From: Bacteroidota bacterium
GTDB lineage: Bacteria; Bacteroidota; Bacteroidia; 2-12-FULL-35-15
Assembly: GCA_025963725.1 (NCBI GenBank)
Contig: JAOQAE010000003.1
Coordinates: forward strand, 124,001 to 188,000
Direction of reading: 5' to 3'
Length of the DNA: 64,000 bases
Made by a program: the position numbers and the translations under genes. Of this stretch, positions 43,132 through 51,475 are shown piece after piece. Under the pieces are notes generated by a model, which had not been told where the DNA came from, made no database searches, and saw nothing but the letters and a program-made list of their open reading frames with translations. The first letter of the stretch is position 1, and every line of letters begins with the position of its first letter.

Positions 43132-46100
43132 ATGAAACGTATAAGTTTATTGGTTTTCTCCTGCCTCTTAGGCTGGGGGATCACCGCACACGCGCAAACC
43201 GCGACAGGAACAACCACCGTAGTGCAGCAGCCCTGCAACGGGAATGGCGTGCTTGCCGTGAACATTACAGGTGGCCTCACGCTTCCCCTGACCTACTATT
43301 ATTACGATGTATATGGGAATAACGTCGCAACCCATTCAGGAGTAGCCTCGTTTTACGACACAGTTTTTTCTGTTTTCACCCCCATTGGGTCGGTGTACGT
43401 TACCAGCGCGTCCGGTGCATATTATTACAATACATCCACAGGAATGGTAGCGCCTTTTACAATTGATCCGCCGGTGATCACCGACGCTGTTTGCCCGAGC
43501 CTTACGGGAACAATACAATTAACCATCAACGGCGGTACAAGCCCCGTATCTGTTGACTGGTACAACTCGATGATGTTCGGCCCGGATGTTTACAATTCAA
43601 GCGGTAACCCGGTTACTTTGCCTCCCGGTAATTACAGCGCGATGGTCACGGATGCAAGCGGATGCACTGTATTTACAGAAGAGGACAGTTTGGTATGGTT
43701 CACGATCCATAATATTTCCGGGATCAATTTTTCAGTTGCCACCACCACAGCCAGCTGCACCAACGGAACAGCAACACTCAGCGGACTAAGCGGCGGCATG
43801 TCGCCTTATACGTACCTGTGGTCGAACGGTGCAAGCACCACATCCATCAGCGGTCTCAGCCAGGGAACATATTCCCTGACAGTCACGGATGCGCAGGGTT
43901 GCTATACTACAGAAAGCAATACTGTTCCTCAAAGCATCACGATCCCGGTTAATCCCGTTGTTACTGCCGCTACCTGCGTGCAAAACGACGGTAGCGTTAT
44001 TTCCTTCGGCTCCGGCGGAACTCCACCGTACACCTATCTTTACAGCAACGGCTTTGCCGGACAAACTGCAAGCGGCCTCAGCGGCAATACTTCACTGTAT
44101 GTAACCGCTACAGATGCAAACGGATGCACAGGACAGGGCTATGTATATATTCCTTCCAGCACACCGGTAGTAGTTACGTATTCTACAACTCCAAGCTTAT
44201 GCACTGCCGCAACGGGAAGCGCAACATTAGCGATCTCGGGCGGCACTGCGCCTTACACTGTCAGCTGGAGCACTTCGCCTGCATTATCAGGCAGCTCCAT
44301 CAGCGGAATGCCGGCAGGATCTTATCACTTTAATGTTACCGATGCAGCGGGATGTGTTCAGTCGGGCACAGTTGTTATTCCGCCTGCAAGCACGATCAAT
44401 TCCTTCATTAATGTTGTGAATCCTGTTTGCCCTGCAACTACCGGAACGGTGAGTGTTAGTGTTACAGGCTCCAGTCCGCCATTCACCTACATGTGGAATA
44501 CAGGCTCTACAGCAGCTTCGGTAACGGGCTCCGCGGGAAGCTACTACTGCACGATCACAGACAATGCCGGCTGCTCTGTCATAAAATACGGAAGTGTTTT
44601 TCCTGATAGTCCTATAAGCATTGGACTGAGCACAACACCTGCAAGCTGTATATATACGGCAGACGGGAGCATCGCATCAACCGTTACGGGAGGCACGGCA
44701 CCATACGTATACAACTGGAGCAACGGACAAACCACAGCTACAGCCACAGGCCTTGCCACCGGATATTATTCTCTTTCAGTAAGCGACGCGAACGGCTGTA
44801 CACAGAACAATTATTTTACGAACCTCGGTTATGACCCTGCCGGAACGTCCTGCTATTGCACCATCAGCGGAAAAGTATACACGGATGTGAACAGCAACTG
44901 CATCATGGATGCGGGTGAACAGGGCATCGAGCACATCATGATCCATTGCTCGGGGTTTGGCTATGCCTTCACGGATGCAAACGGCGATTATTCTTTCCTG
45001 GTGCCAACAGGAAGCTACACGCTTTCTGAATCGGTGCAGTATACATATCCGCTGGCCAGCTGCCAGAGCAACTCTATCCCCGTAAGCGTAACTGCGGCTT
45101 CAGGATGCAGTAACATTGTGAATTTCGCGAACAACGTGAACACGATCCACGACATTCACATCATCCGCACGAGCATGATGAATCCCGTTCCGGGAAATAC
45201 ATATACCGAAGCGCTGATCGTGCAGAACGATGGAACGGTGAATGAATCAGGCATCCAGCTCGGCTTCCGCCACGACGGGCAGCTGAATTACACAAGCTCT
45301 TCCCCGCTTGCATACACGCAGCAGAGCCCTGTTGCGGAGCCAAACTGGTACAGTGTTACTTCCGGATTCCCGGCGCTTGCTCCCGGCGCATCGCTTGCAT
45401 ATTACAACAGCTATTACGTGCCTACGTATGTGCCGCTTGCAACTGTGGTGAACATGAAGGATACAGCAACAGCTGCTGCACCGCTGAGCACATGGCTTAC
45501 GGATTACAGCCCATGGAACAATATCGGGCAATACCAGGCGACGGTTGTAGGCTCATACGATCCGAACTTTAAGGAAGTATCGCCGAAAGGCACAGGGCCG
45601 CAGGGCTATATTGCCACGAGTGATTCAGTGCTCGATTACGTAGTGCATTTCCAGAATACGGGATCGTACTACGCTCAAAAAGTAGTGGTGATCGATACGC
45701 TTGATGCGGACCTCGATTGGCAGTCGCTCCGCCCGGGATATGCCGATCATTCATACACCGCTTCCCTGAGCGAAGGCGGCGTGCTAACGCTTACATTCGA
45801 CAACATCCATCTCGACTGGGAATCGAACAACGACATGGCAAGCCGCGGCATGGTGACATACTCGATCATGCAAAAGCCAAACTTAGCTCCCGGCACGCAG
45901 ATCAAAAATTCGGCGGCGATCTATTTTGATTACAACGCGCCGGTGTTCACCAACCAAACGCTGAACACGATCCAGCTGCTTGCAGGCATTGAAGAGCAAA
46001 GCATTGCAGCAGACCTGCTGATCTACCCGAACCCTGCAAACGATGTGCTGAACGTGAACCTTGCCAGTGTAAATGCTGTTTCCGTTGCGATCTATGACCT

Positions 46101-46245
46101 GCAGGGCCGCATGATAAGCCGTGAAAGAACCGGCAATGCAGGCGTTCAGAAGCTGGACATCAGCAACCTTGTGAAAGGGCTTTACTTCGTGGTGATTGAA
46201 AATGCAGAAGGACAGAAAATGACGAAGAAGTTTGTAAAGAATTAA
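43132..46245 (+). CDS. SprB-repeat surface protein with SdrB-like, DUF7619-like and T9SS type A domains
   Basis: This 1037-residue protein has a signal peptide (MKRISLLVFSCLLGWGITAHA). Residues ~100-570 hold SprB-type repeats (ATLSGLSGGMSPYTYLWSNG, SISGLSQGTYSLTVTDAQGC) repeated about six times. An SdrB-like segment lies at about 580-640 (GKVYTDVNSNCIMDAGEQG, TDANGDYSF). A conserved DUF7619-type domain covers about 800-940 (DPNFKEVSPKG, YVVHFQNTGSYYAQKVVVID, IKNSAAIYFDYNAPVFTNQT). A sorting domain ends it (LLIYPNPANDVLNVNLAS, LVKGLYFVVIENAEG). SprB repeats are known from gliding adhesins. It is flanked by two inverted copies of one palindromic element. Confidence 0.92.
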   Translation: MKRISLLVFSCLLGWGITAHAQTATGTTTVVQQPCNGNGVLAVNITGGLTLPLTYYYYDVYGNNVATHSGVASFYDTVFSVFTPIGSVYVTSASGAYYYNTSTGMVAPFTIDPPVITDAVCPSLTGTIQLTINGGTSPVSVDWYNSMMFGPDVYNSSGNPVTLPPGNYSAMVTDASGCTVFTEEDSLVWFTIHNISGINFSVATTTASCTNGTATLSGLSGGMSPYTYLWSNGASTTSISGLSQGTYSLTVTDAQGCYTTESNTVPQSITIPVNPVVTAATCVQNDGSVISFGSGGTPPYTYLYSNGFAGQTASGLSGNTSLYVTATDANGCTGQGYVYIPSSTPVVVTYSTTPSLCTAATGSATLAISGGTAPYTVSWSTSPALSGSSISGMPAGSYHFNVTDAAGCVQSGTVVIPPASTINSFINVVNPVCPATTGTVSVSVTGSSPPFTYMWNTGSTAASVTGSAGSYYCTITDNAGCSVIKYGSVFPDSPISIGLSTTPASCIYTADGSIASTVTGGTAPYVYNWSNGQTTATATGLATGYYSLSVSDANGCTQNNYFTNLGYDPAGTSCYCTISGKVYTDVNSNCIMDAGEQGIEHIMIHCSGFGYAFTDANGDYSFLVPTGSYTLSESVQYTYPLASCQSNSIPVSVTAASGCSNIVNFANNVNTIHDIHIIRTSMMNPVPGNTYTEALIVQNDGTVNESGIQLGFRHDGQLNYTSSSPLAYTQQSPVAEPNWYSVTSGFPALAPGASLAYYNSYYVPTYVPLATVVNMKDTATAAAPLSTWLTDYSPWNNIGQYQATVVGSYDPNFKEVSPKGTGPQGYIATSDSVLDYVVHFQNTGSYYAQKVVVIDTLDADLDWQSLRPGYADHSYTASLSEGGVLTLTFDNIHLDWESNNDMASRGMVTYSIMQKPNLAPGTQIKNSAAIYFDYNAPVFTNQTLNTIQLLAGIEEQSIAADLLIYPNPANDVLNVNLASVNAVSVAIYDLQGRMISRERTGNAGVQKLDISNLVKGLYFVVIENAEGQKMTKKFVKN

Positions 46246-46250
46246 CGAAT

Positions 46251-46361
46251 GCGTCACTTCGAGTTCGACCAAAGGGAGAGTATCGAGAAGTGATTGAACA
46301 AAATTATATAACGTCAGTTCTCGATACGCCCTTCCAAAAGGAAGGCCACTCGAACTGACGC
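46251..46361 (-). repeat. GTCAGTTCGAG palindromic element, copy 2 (inverted)
   Basis: It begins GCGTCACTTCGAG and ends CTCGAACTGACGC. Its reverse complement aligns with the element at 42971-43059 over both terminal arms and the inner TATCGAGAACTG and CTTCTCGATAC arms. The loops differ but still form hairpins. It starts 5 bp after the stop of the SprB-repeat gene. Confidence 0.8.
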
Positions 46362-46391
46362 TATGGACAGAAGAGGACGAGATATCTAAAC

Positions 46392-46425
46392 AAAAAAAGC
46401 GCAGTAAGCAATTACTGCGCTTTTT
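46392..46425. terminator. bidirectional terminator overlapping the end of the EamA gene
   Basis: GCGCAGTAA/TTACTGCGC form a 9 bp stem with a GCAA loop, flanked by A- and T-runs. The last codons and the stop (46412-46414) of the EamA gene lie inside the hairpin. Confidence 0.8.
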
Positions 46426-47314
46426 CTATTTGACGTTTCAGGTAGCCTTTGAGCATGCCATTTCCAAATACGGTTGCGAGGATGATCAGCGTGCCGAGGT
46501 AAAAGCCCGGCGTCATGGCCTCGTTCTTTTTCCAGAGGATGAATGCAATGATGATCCCATAAACCGTTTCCAGGTTCACGGTAAGCGTCACCGTATAAGG
46601 ACTGATCCTCTTCATCAGGTTGACACTGGCGATAAAAGGATAAGCTGTTCCAATCACGGAAAGAATCGCGAGCCAGCCTAATCCTTCAGGAGTGAGCGCA
46701 AAAAACTCCGGCCGGAACTCCCCGCTTACAAATAAATACAGGCTGAGCGCCAAAAAGCCGCCCGAGAGCTCATAAAAGGCGATAAGCGGAGAAGAGATGC
46801 GCCTCACAAGCAAGCCATTGAACACGGTGAACAGCGAAGATGTAAGCGCAGCCAGCATCCCGAAAATGATCCCGAGCGCATACTGGGTTTCCACCTTAAA
46901 GATCATCGCGATGGCGCCAATGATCACCATCCCGAAAGCGATCTCGTAACGGATGATCTTCCGCTTGTAGAATAAAGGCTCGATAACGGAAGTGAACAAG
47001 GTGCCGGTTGCAAACGCCACAAGCGTTACAGACACATTTGAAACATTGATTGCGTTGTAAAAGCAGAACCAGTGAAAGGCAATGATGGCGCCCACGCCTA
47101 CAAGGATTAAAATATCTTTTCGCGGAAGGCGGATGCTTTGCCGTGTGATGAGCAAATAAATTGCAATGGTTGCCACCGTGATGAGCATGCGGAACCAGAC
47201 CAGCTGGTATGCAATGATGCCTTCCAGGTTAATGAGCTTTCCGAGGATCGGTGAAAAGCCCCAGATCAGTACAATAAAATGAAGTAAAAGAAGGTCCTTG
47301 TTCCTGGAGAGCAT
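46412..47314 (-). CDS. EamA/DMT-family transporter
   Basis: This 300-residue protein from MLSRNKDLLL has ten predicted membrane helices in two halves of five, the standard EamA arrangement. Motifs include LLLLHFIVLIWGFSPILGKL at the start, AFHWFCFYNAINVSNVSVTL, and a second-half IGTAYPFIASVNLMKRISPY. Drug/metabolite transporters of this group export or import small metabolites; the substrate cannot be told. The frame is open nine codons upstream, but the ATG at 47314 matches the family N-terminus. A -7 box lies 34 bp upstream. Confidence 0.92.
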   Translation of the reverse strand: MLSRNKDLLLLHFIVLIWGFSPILGKLINLEGIIAYQLVWFRMLITVATIAIYLLITRQSIRLPRKDILILVGVGAIIAFHWFCFYNAINVSNVSVTLVAFATGTLFTSVIEPLFYKRKIIRYEIAFGMVIIGAIAMIFKVETQYALGIIFGMLAALTSSLFTVFNGLLVRRISSPLIAFYELSGGFLALSLYLFVSGEFRPEFFALTPEGLGWLAILSVIGTAYPFIASVNLMKRISPYTVTLTVNLETVYGIIIAFILWKKNEAMTPGFYLGTLIILATVFGNGMLKGYLKRQIEKAQ

Positions 47315-47348
47315 AAAAAAAGCGCCTGCGATCGGTCGCAAAGCGCTG

Positions 47349-47356
47349 CAAATATA
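47349..47356 (-). promoter_or_regulatory. -7 element upstream of the EamA gene
   Basis: The minus strand reads TATATTTG, an exact TAnnTTTG match, 34 bp ahead of the ATG. It lies inside the 63 bp between the YwqK-like gene's stop and the EamA start. No TTG at -33. Confidence 0.5.
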
Positions 47357-47377
47357 CTAAATGTACGCGAGGGGCTT

Positions 47378-48133
47378 TTATTTTTTCAGCTCGCCGTTCT
47401 TATAGGTTTCCGTTTTTATCACCTTGCCCTCGGAATCCAGCTCTTTCCAGGCACCTTCCTTTTTGCCGTGCACATACTTCCCGGTGATCTTCAATTTTCC
47501 GTTCTCGTAAAACTCGTGGTACTCGCCTTCTTCCAGGCTGTTCACCGCATTCACCTCCGAATTGATATTTCCGTTCGGGAAGAACGTCTTCATCTTTCCG
47601 CTGATGTTTCCATCCACATACATGTATTCCACGCTCACATTTCCATCGGAAGTGTACCAGCGCGTAACGCCGTTGCGTACATTGTTCTTAAAATATCCTT
47701 CTTCCTGTTTCTTTCCGTCTGAATAATATAATCTCTTTAGTCCGTTCAGCACTCCCATCTTATATTCGATCTCGGAACGCAGCTTGGCGCCGGAGAAATA
47801 AGCTACCGACAAGCCGTTCAGCGTGTCGTTCACATAATAATCTTTCTGGTAGTAGAAGCCGGATTTATCTATTGCAATGCTGTACCCGTTCTTCCGTCCA
47901 TGCCTGTATTCCTCCATGTTGCTGATCACGCCGTTCGGATAATAGCCCAGCCAAAGCCCTTCGCGCTGGCCGTTCTCATAGGTGCCGTACCAATCGGTCT
48001 GCCCCGTTTTCTCTTTCCATATCCCCACTTTTTTGCCGGAAGCATCTGTTTTATTTGTGTCTGAAACCACGCCTGCAAAGCTGAATTTGCCCATGCAAAC
48101 AAGCATCAGCACTATGAACCCAATCTTTTTCAT
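47378..48133 (-). CDS. exported MORN-like / YwqK-family repeat protein
   Basis: This 251-residue protein has a signal peptide (MKKIGFIVLMLVCMGKFSFA). About eight repeats of ~23 residues follow the MORN-like pattern Y-x-N-G-x-x-x-x-x-x-Y-x-x-x-(D/N)G, for example YENGQREGLWLGYYPNGVIS, YYSDGKKQEEGYFKNN and EFYENGKLKITGKYVHG. These match the YwqK family. Some annotations call such proteins antitoxin components, but here there is no adjacent toxin and the protein is exported, so that label is not supported. The function is unknown; a structural or envelope-binding role is plausible. Confidence 0.88.
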   Translation of the reverse strand: MKKIGFIVLMLVCMGKFSFAGVVSDTNKTDASGKKVGIWKEKTGQTDWYGTYENGQREGLWLGYYPNGVISNMEEYRHGRKNGYSIAIDKSGFYYQKDYYVNDTLNGLSVAYFSGAKLRSEIEYKMGVLNGLKRLYYSDGKKQEEGYFKNNVRNGVTRWYTSDGNVSVEYMYVDGNISGKMKTFFPNGNINSEVNAVNSLEEGEYHEFYENGKLKITGKYVHGKKEGAWKELDSEGKVIKTETYKNGELKK

Positions 48134-48206
48134 ACTGTTATTTTTTCTGCAAATTTTTTAAATTCCGCGGAGCATTTCAAAACTGCGCTGTTAAAATTTG
48201 TTAAGC

Positions 48207-49253
48207 CTACAGCCATTTTTTCTTCCTGAAAAAGATCAGCAGGCACACAATGATCACGATCATCACCGCCCATGTAACAGGGTATCCCCATTTGCTGTGC
48301 AGCTCGGGCATGTAATCGAAATTCATCCCGTAAACCCCGGCGATAAATGTAACAGGAACAAAAATGGTGGTGATGATGGTGAGCACTTTCATGACCTCGT
48401 TCATCCTGTTGCTCACGCTCGAAAGGTAGATGTCCATCATGCCGGAAAGCAGGTCGCGGTACGTTTCCACGGTATCGATCACGCGCACCGTATGATCGTG
48501 CACATCGCGGAGGTAAACATCGGTGGTGGGCCTGATGAGCTCGGTTTCACTGCGCTCGAGGTTATTGATAAGCTCACGCATCGGCCACACGGCTTTGCGT
48601 ACGAAGATCATCTCCCGCTTCATGTGGTGCAGCTGCTGCATGGTTTCCTTTGTCGGATCGCTGATGAGCTCGTCTTCCAGCACCTCGATCTTATCGCCGA
48701 TCTTTTCGAGGATGGTGAAATAGCAATCCACCACCGCATCGATCAATGCATAGGCAAGATAATCGGCAGCCATCCTGCGGATGCGTCCTTTGCCCTGGCG
48801 AATGCGCGTGCGGATAAGGTCGAATGCATCGCCACCGTACACTTCCTGGAAGGAAATGACCATGCCTTCCATCAGCACTACCGACAATTGCTCGGAGCGC
48901 AGCTCAGTGTCGTAGTAGATCATTTTCATGATGGCCACTACGTAATTATCATAGTCTTCAAACTTCGGGCGCTGGTTCGTGTTCACAATATCCTCCAGCG
49001 TCAGCGGGTGAATATTGAACTGCTTCCCGATCTTCTCGATGAGCGATACATCATGGATCCCGTCTACGTTGATCCACTTCACCATATTCGGATTTACATG
49101 GTCGAGGCATTCGGAAAGGTCATAAAAATCCTTCTCAATGACCTCTCCTTCATTGTACTCGATGAGGGTGATCTTTACTTTATCGGTACGGTCCTCCCCG
49201 TAATACACGATGGTTCCCGGAGGCGCACCCAGCTTGTTTTTCAATTCGTTCAT
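48207..49253 (-). CDS. corA: CorA-family magnesium/cobalt transporter
   Basis: This 348-residue protein has a large cytoplasmic N-terminal funnel domain and two C-terminal membrane helices. The first helix ends with the signature YGMN: VLTIITTIFVPVTFIAGV, then YGMNFDYMPE. The second is WAVMIVIIVCLLIFF. The protein forms pentameric Mg2+ or Co2+ channels in the inner membrane. The ATG at 49253 is preferred over a TTG four codons earlier. It starts 21 bp after rsmI, so they are probably co-transcribed. Confidence 0.96.
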   Translation of the reverse strand: MNELKNKLGAPPGTIVYYGEDRTDKVKITLIEYNEGEVIEKDFYDLSECLDHVNPNMVKWINVDGIHDVSLIEKIGKQFNIHPLTLEDIVNTNQRPKFEDYDNYVVAIMKMIYYDTELRSEQLSVVLMEGMVISFQEVYGGDAFDLIRTRIRQGKGRIRRMAADYLAYALIDAVVDCYFTILEKIGDKIEVLEDELISDPTKETMQQLHHMKREMIFVRKAVWPMRELINNLERSETELIRPTTDVYLRDVHDHTVRVIDTVETYRDLLSGMMDIYLSSVSNRMNEVMKVLTIITTIFVPVTFIAGVYGMNFDYMPELHSKWGYPVTWAVMIVIIVCLLIFFRKKKWL

Positions 49254-49274
49254 CTGGATCAGCAAATATTAATA

Positions 49275-49985
49275 TTACTCTTCATCATCCTCCGCCTGCT
49301 CCTCTTTTCCTTTTTTGGCCCTGTCGCCTTCCACCACAATTACGATCTCTCCTTTTACGGTTTTGCTTTTAAAATAATCTGCCAGCTCTCTCAGCGTGCC
49401 TCTTTTATTTTCCTCGAACATTTTTGTGAGCTCGCGGGAAACAGAAGCCCTGCGCCCTTCTCCGAAATGCTCTGCAAACTGCTCCAGCGCTTTCACTAAG
49501 CGGTGCGGCGACTCATAAAAGATCATGGTACGCGATTCTTTTACCAGCGATCTTATTTTTGTCTGCCTGCCTTTTTTCTGTGGCAGAAAGCCCTCAAAGC
49601 AAAAGGTATCGTTCGGCAAACCGGAATTTACCAGCGCCGGAACAAATGCCGTTGGCCCCGGAAGGCATTCCACTTCAATGCCCTGCGCAATGCATTCCCT
49701 AACCAGTAAAAAGCCCGGATCCGAAATAGCAGGTGTTCCTGCATCGGTTACCAATGCTACCTTTTCGCCGTTCGCAATCCGCTCCGCGATCATCGCAACC
49801 GTTTTATGCTCGTTATGCTGGTGGTGCGCATACAGGCGTTTCTCGATCCCGAGATGCCGTAATAAATTCCCGCTTGTACGTGTATCCTCCGCAAGGATAA
49901 GATCCACTTCCTTTAGAATGCGGATCGCCCTGAGGGTAATGTCTTCAAGGTTTCCGATCGGAGTAGGGACGATGTATAATTTCAA
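49275..49985 (-). CDS. rsmI: 16S rRNA (cytidine-1402-2'-O)-methyltransferase
   Basis: This 236-residue protein of the tetrapyrrole-methylase-like fold has N-terminal LYIVPTPIGNLEDITLRAI, ILAEDTRTSGNLLRHLGI, VALVTDAGTPAISDPGFLL, the FCFEGFLPQKKGRQ region and MIFYESPHRLVKAL. RsmI methylates C1402 of 16S rRNA at the decoding site. The only start that fits is TTG at 49985, because the conserved LYIVPTP begins two residues later and no ATG or GTG is near. The C-terminus is acidic (EEQAEDDEE). Confidence 0.95.
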   Translation of the reverse strand: MKLYIVPTPIGNLEDITLRAIRILKEVDLILAEDTRTSGNLLRHLGIEKRLYAHHQHNEHKTVAMIAERIANGEKVALVTDAGTPAISDPGFLLVRECIAQGIEVECLPGPTAFVPALVNSGLPNDTFCFEGFLPQKKGRQTKIRSLVKESRTMIFYESPHRLVKALEQFAEHFGEGRRASVSRELTKMFEENKRGTLRELADYFKSKTVKGEIVIVVEGDRAKKGKEEQAEDDEE

Positions 49986-50059
49986 TTTATTTTGTCGGTT
50001 AGATGGTTAATTAAGTTAATTGGAAATTAAGGCCCGGCCTGATTTAACCAATCACCTAT

Positions 50060-51403
50060 TTACTGATTAACGGATTGCAGATAATCGCCAAACTTCGTAA
50101 TCAGCTTGAACAGGTCTTCAAATTCATTCAAAGGTAATGTTTCCGACCTGTCGTAAATATCATGATAAGCTTTGATGCCACCCATGGTGTATATAAAGAA
50201 AGCCTTCACGCCGTTTTCAGAAAAAAAGTAATGGTCGCTGTTGGCTGCCTTTCCGCGAATTTTCACATCCTGGATGTAACTGTTTGCTGTGTTGATCTCC
50301 TTCAGTTTCTCGAACTCATTTTTAAAGAGCGTGCCATTCACTACGGTGATGCCATCTTCGCCGGTTCCCATGATGTCCATGTTTAATAAGAACTTTATAT
50401 TCTTTAAGGGGAACAGCGGATGCTCCGTATAATACCTGGAGCCCAGCAAGCCGACTTCTTCTCCACCGAAAGCCATAAATACAACCGAACACTTTGGCTT
50501 ATGCTCCGGCATTGAATAATACTTAACAAGGTTAAGGAGCATGGCGCAGCCGCTGGCATTGTCGTTGGCGCCCGGAAAGTAAACCGACCTGCCCATCTGA
50601 CCGAGATGGTCGTAATGCGCGGAGAACACAACAAATGAATCGGGATACTGCGAGCCTTCTACATAGCCGATCACATTCTGTGATGGATAGCTGGAGATGC
50701 GCTCGTTCACAATGTCGAGGCTGATCGTTTTTGCATCCGGGGGAATCGAGTTCCTTAATATGGTCAGCGCCGGATATGATTGAGCTTCCATTGAAAAATC
50801 GCCCGTGAGCTTTGTTTCTTCCAGCTCTATGATCCCTTTTGCCTTGCAGGTATTGTTTTGCAGGGCTTCGGCAAGCTGCTTTGTTCTTTCATCCTTGAGA
50901 TCAGCGCCCTGCTTATCGATGATAATAAAGATATTGGAGAGGTCCCTTTTTGAGAAGCTTTTTAATTCCTTTTTATTGCCGGCAAGGTCTTTTACGACGA
51001 TCCGCTCCAAGGGAAATTCGCCTTTTACACTGCCACAGTCGCCACGCACAATGTAATCCTTTCCGCATACAAGCGGGCTTCCGATGCTTACGCTCATTTC
51101 GGAGGGAAAGGTGTTGATGGGAAATGAAAAGGATTGATAATACTCTTTTCCGAATGTTTTTAAACCGGCCTTTGTGTATTCCGATTTGATGTAGTTCGCG
51201 GCGATCTTCGTTCCGTAGTTGATGTAGCCCCTGCCGTGCATGCTTTGCGAAGTCATGGTATCAACCACTTTGCGGGCGTAGGTGTAAACTTCTCCTTTGG
51301 TAATCTCCTGCGAGAATGCGGAGGAGGTAAAAAAAAGCAAGAATAAAAATACCTCACCCTTAATCCCTCTCCGAAGGAGAGGGGCAAAACCCGACTTATA
51401 CAT
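50060..51403 (-). CDS. secreted M28-family zinc aminopeptidase
   Basis: This 447-residue protein has a long N-terminus (MYKSGFAPLLRRGIKGEVFL) leading into the signal core FLFLLFFTSSAFSQ. Zinc-ligand motifs of M28 peptidases are visible: FSAHYDHLG at about 262, PGANDNASG at about 280, FGGEEVGLLG at about 312, NMDIMGTG at about 340 and SDHYFFSENG at about 410. The family removes N-terminal amino acids from peptides. No T9SS sorting domain is present, so it probably stays periplasmic or membrane-bound. The first ~17 codons come from a palindromic repeat (51352-51386); a clean start without the repeat is not visible. Confidence 0.92.
   Translation of the reverse strand: MYKSGFAPLLRRGIKGEVFLFLLFFTSSAFSQEITKGEVYTYARKVVDTMTSQSMHGRGYINYGTKIAANYIKSEYTKAGLKTFGKEYYQSFSFPINTFPSEMSVSIGSPLVCGKDYIVRGDCGSVKGEFPLERIVVKDLAGNKKELKSFSKRDLSNIFIIIDKQGADLKDERTKQLAEALQNNTCKAKGIIELEETKLTGDFSMEAQSYPALTILRNSIPPDAKTISLDIVNERISSYPSQNVIGYVEGSQYPDSFVVFSAHYDHLGQMGRSVYFPGANDNASGCAMLLNLVKYYSMPEHKPKCSVVFMAFGGEEVGLLGSRYYTEHPLFPLKNIKFLLNMDIMGTGEDGITVVNGTLFKNEFEKLKEINTANSYIQDVKIRGKAANSDHYFFSENGVKAFFIYTMGGIKAYHDIYDRSETLPLNEFEDLFKLITKFGDYLQSVNQ
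51352..51386. repeat. CTCACCCTTAATCCCTCTCC repeat fragment inside the M28 gene
   Basis: CTCACCCTTAATCCCTCTCC-GAAGGAGAGGGG belongs to the CACCCC/TAACCCC family also seen at 15372-15693 and 55457-55598. It is read as coding sequence (GFAPLLRRGIKGE) at the N-terminus of the M28 peptidase. Confidence 0.7.
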
Positions 51404-51475
51404 TTGATTTATCACATTAATTTTTTAAAACCGAAATACAGAACACACAGCCTCCTTCCTCCCATCTCCCTTCTC

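Noticed and set aside
47378-48133. Toxin-antitoxin system (YwqK label)
   Set aside because: The protein is exported and no toxin gene is adjacent.
48198-49499. 433-codon open frame on the plus strand opposite corA and rsmI
   Set aside because: The translated product is rich in His and Asp without any domain; the minus strand has the clear CorA GMN motif and RsmI motifs.
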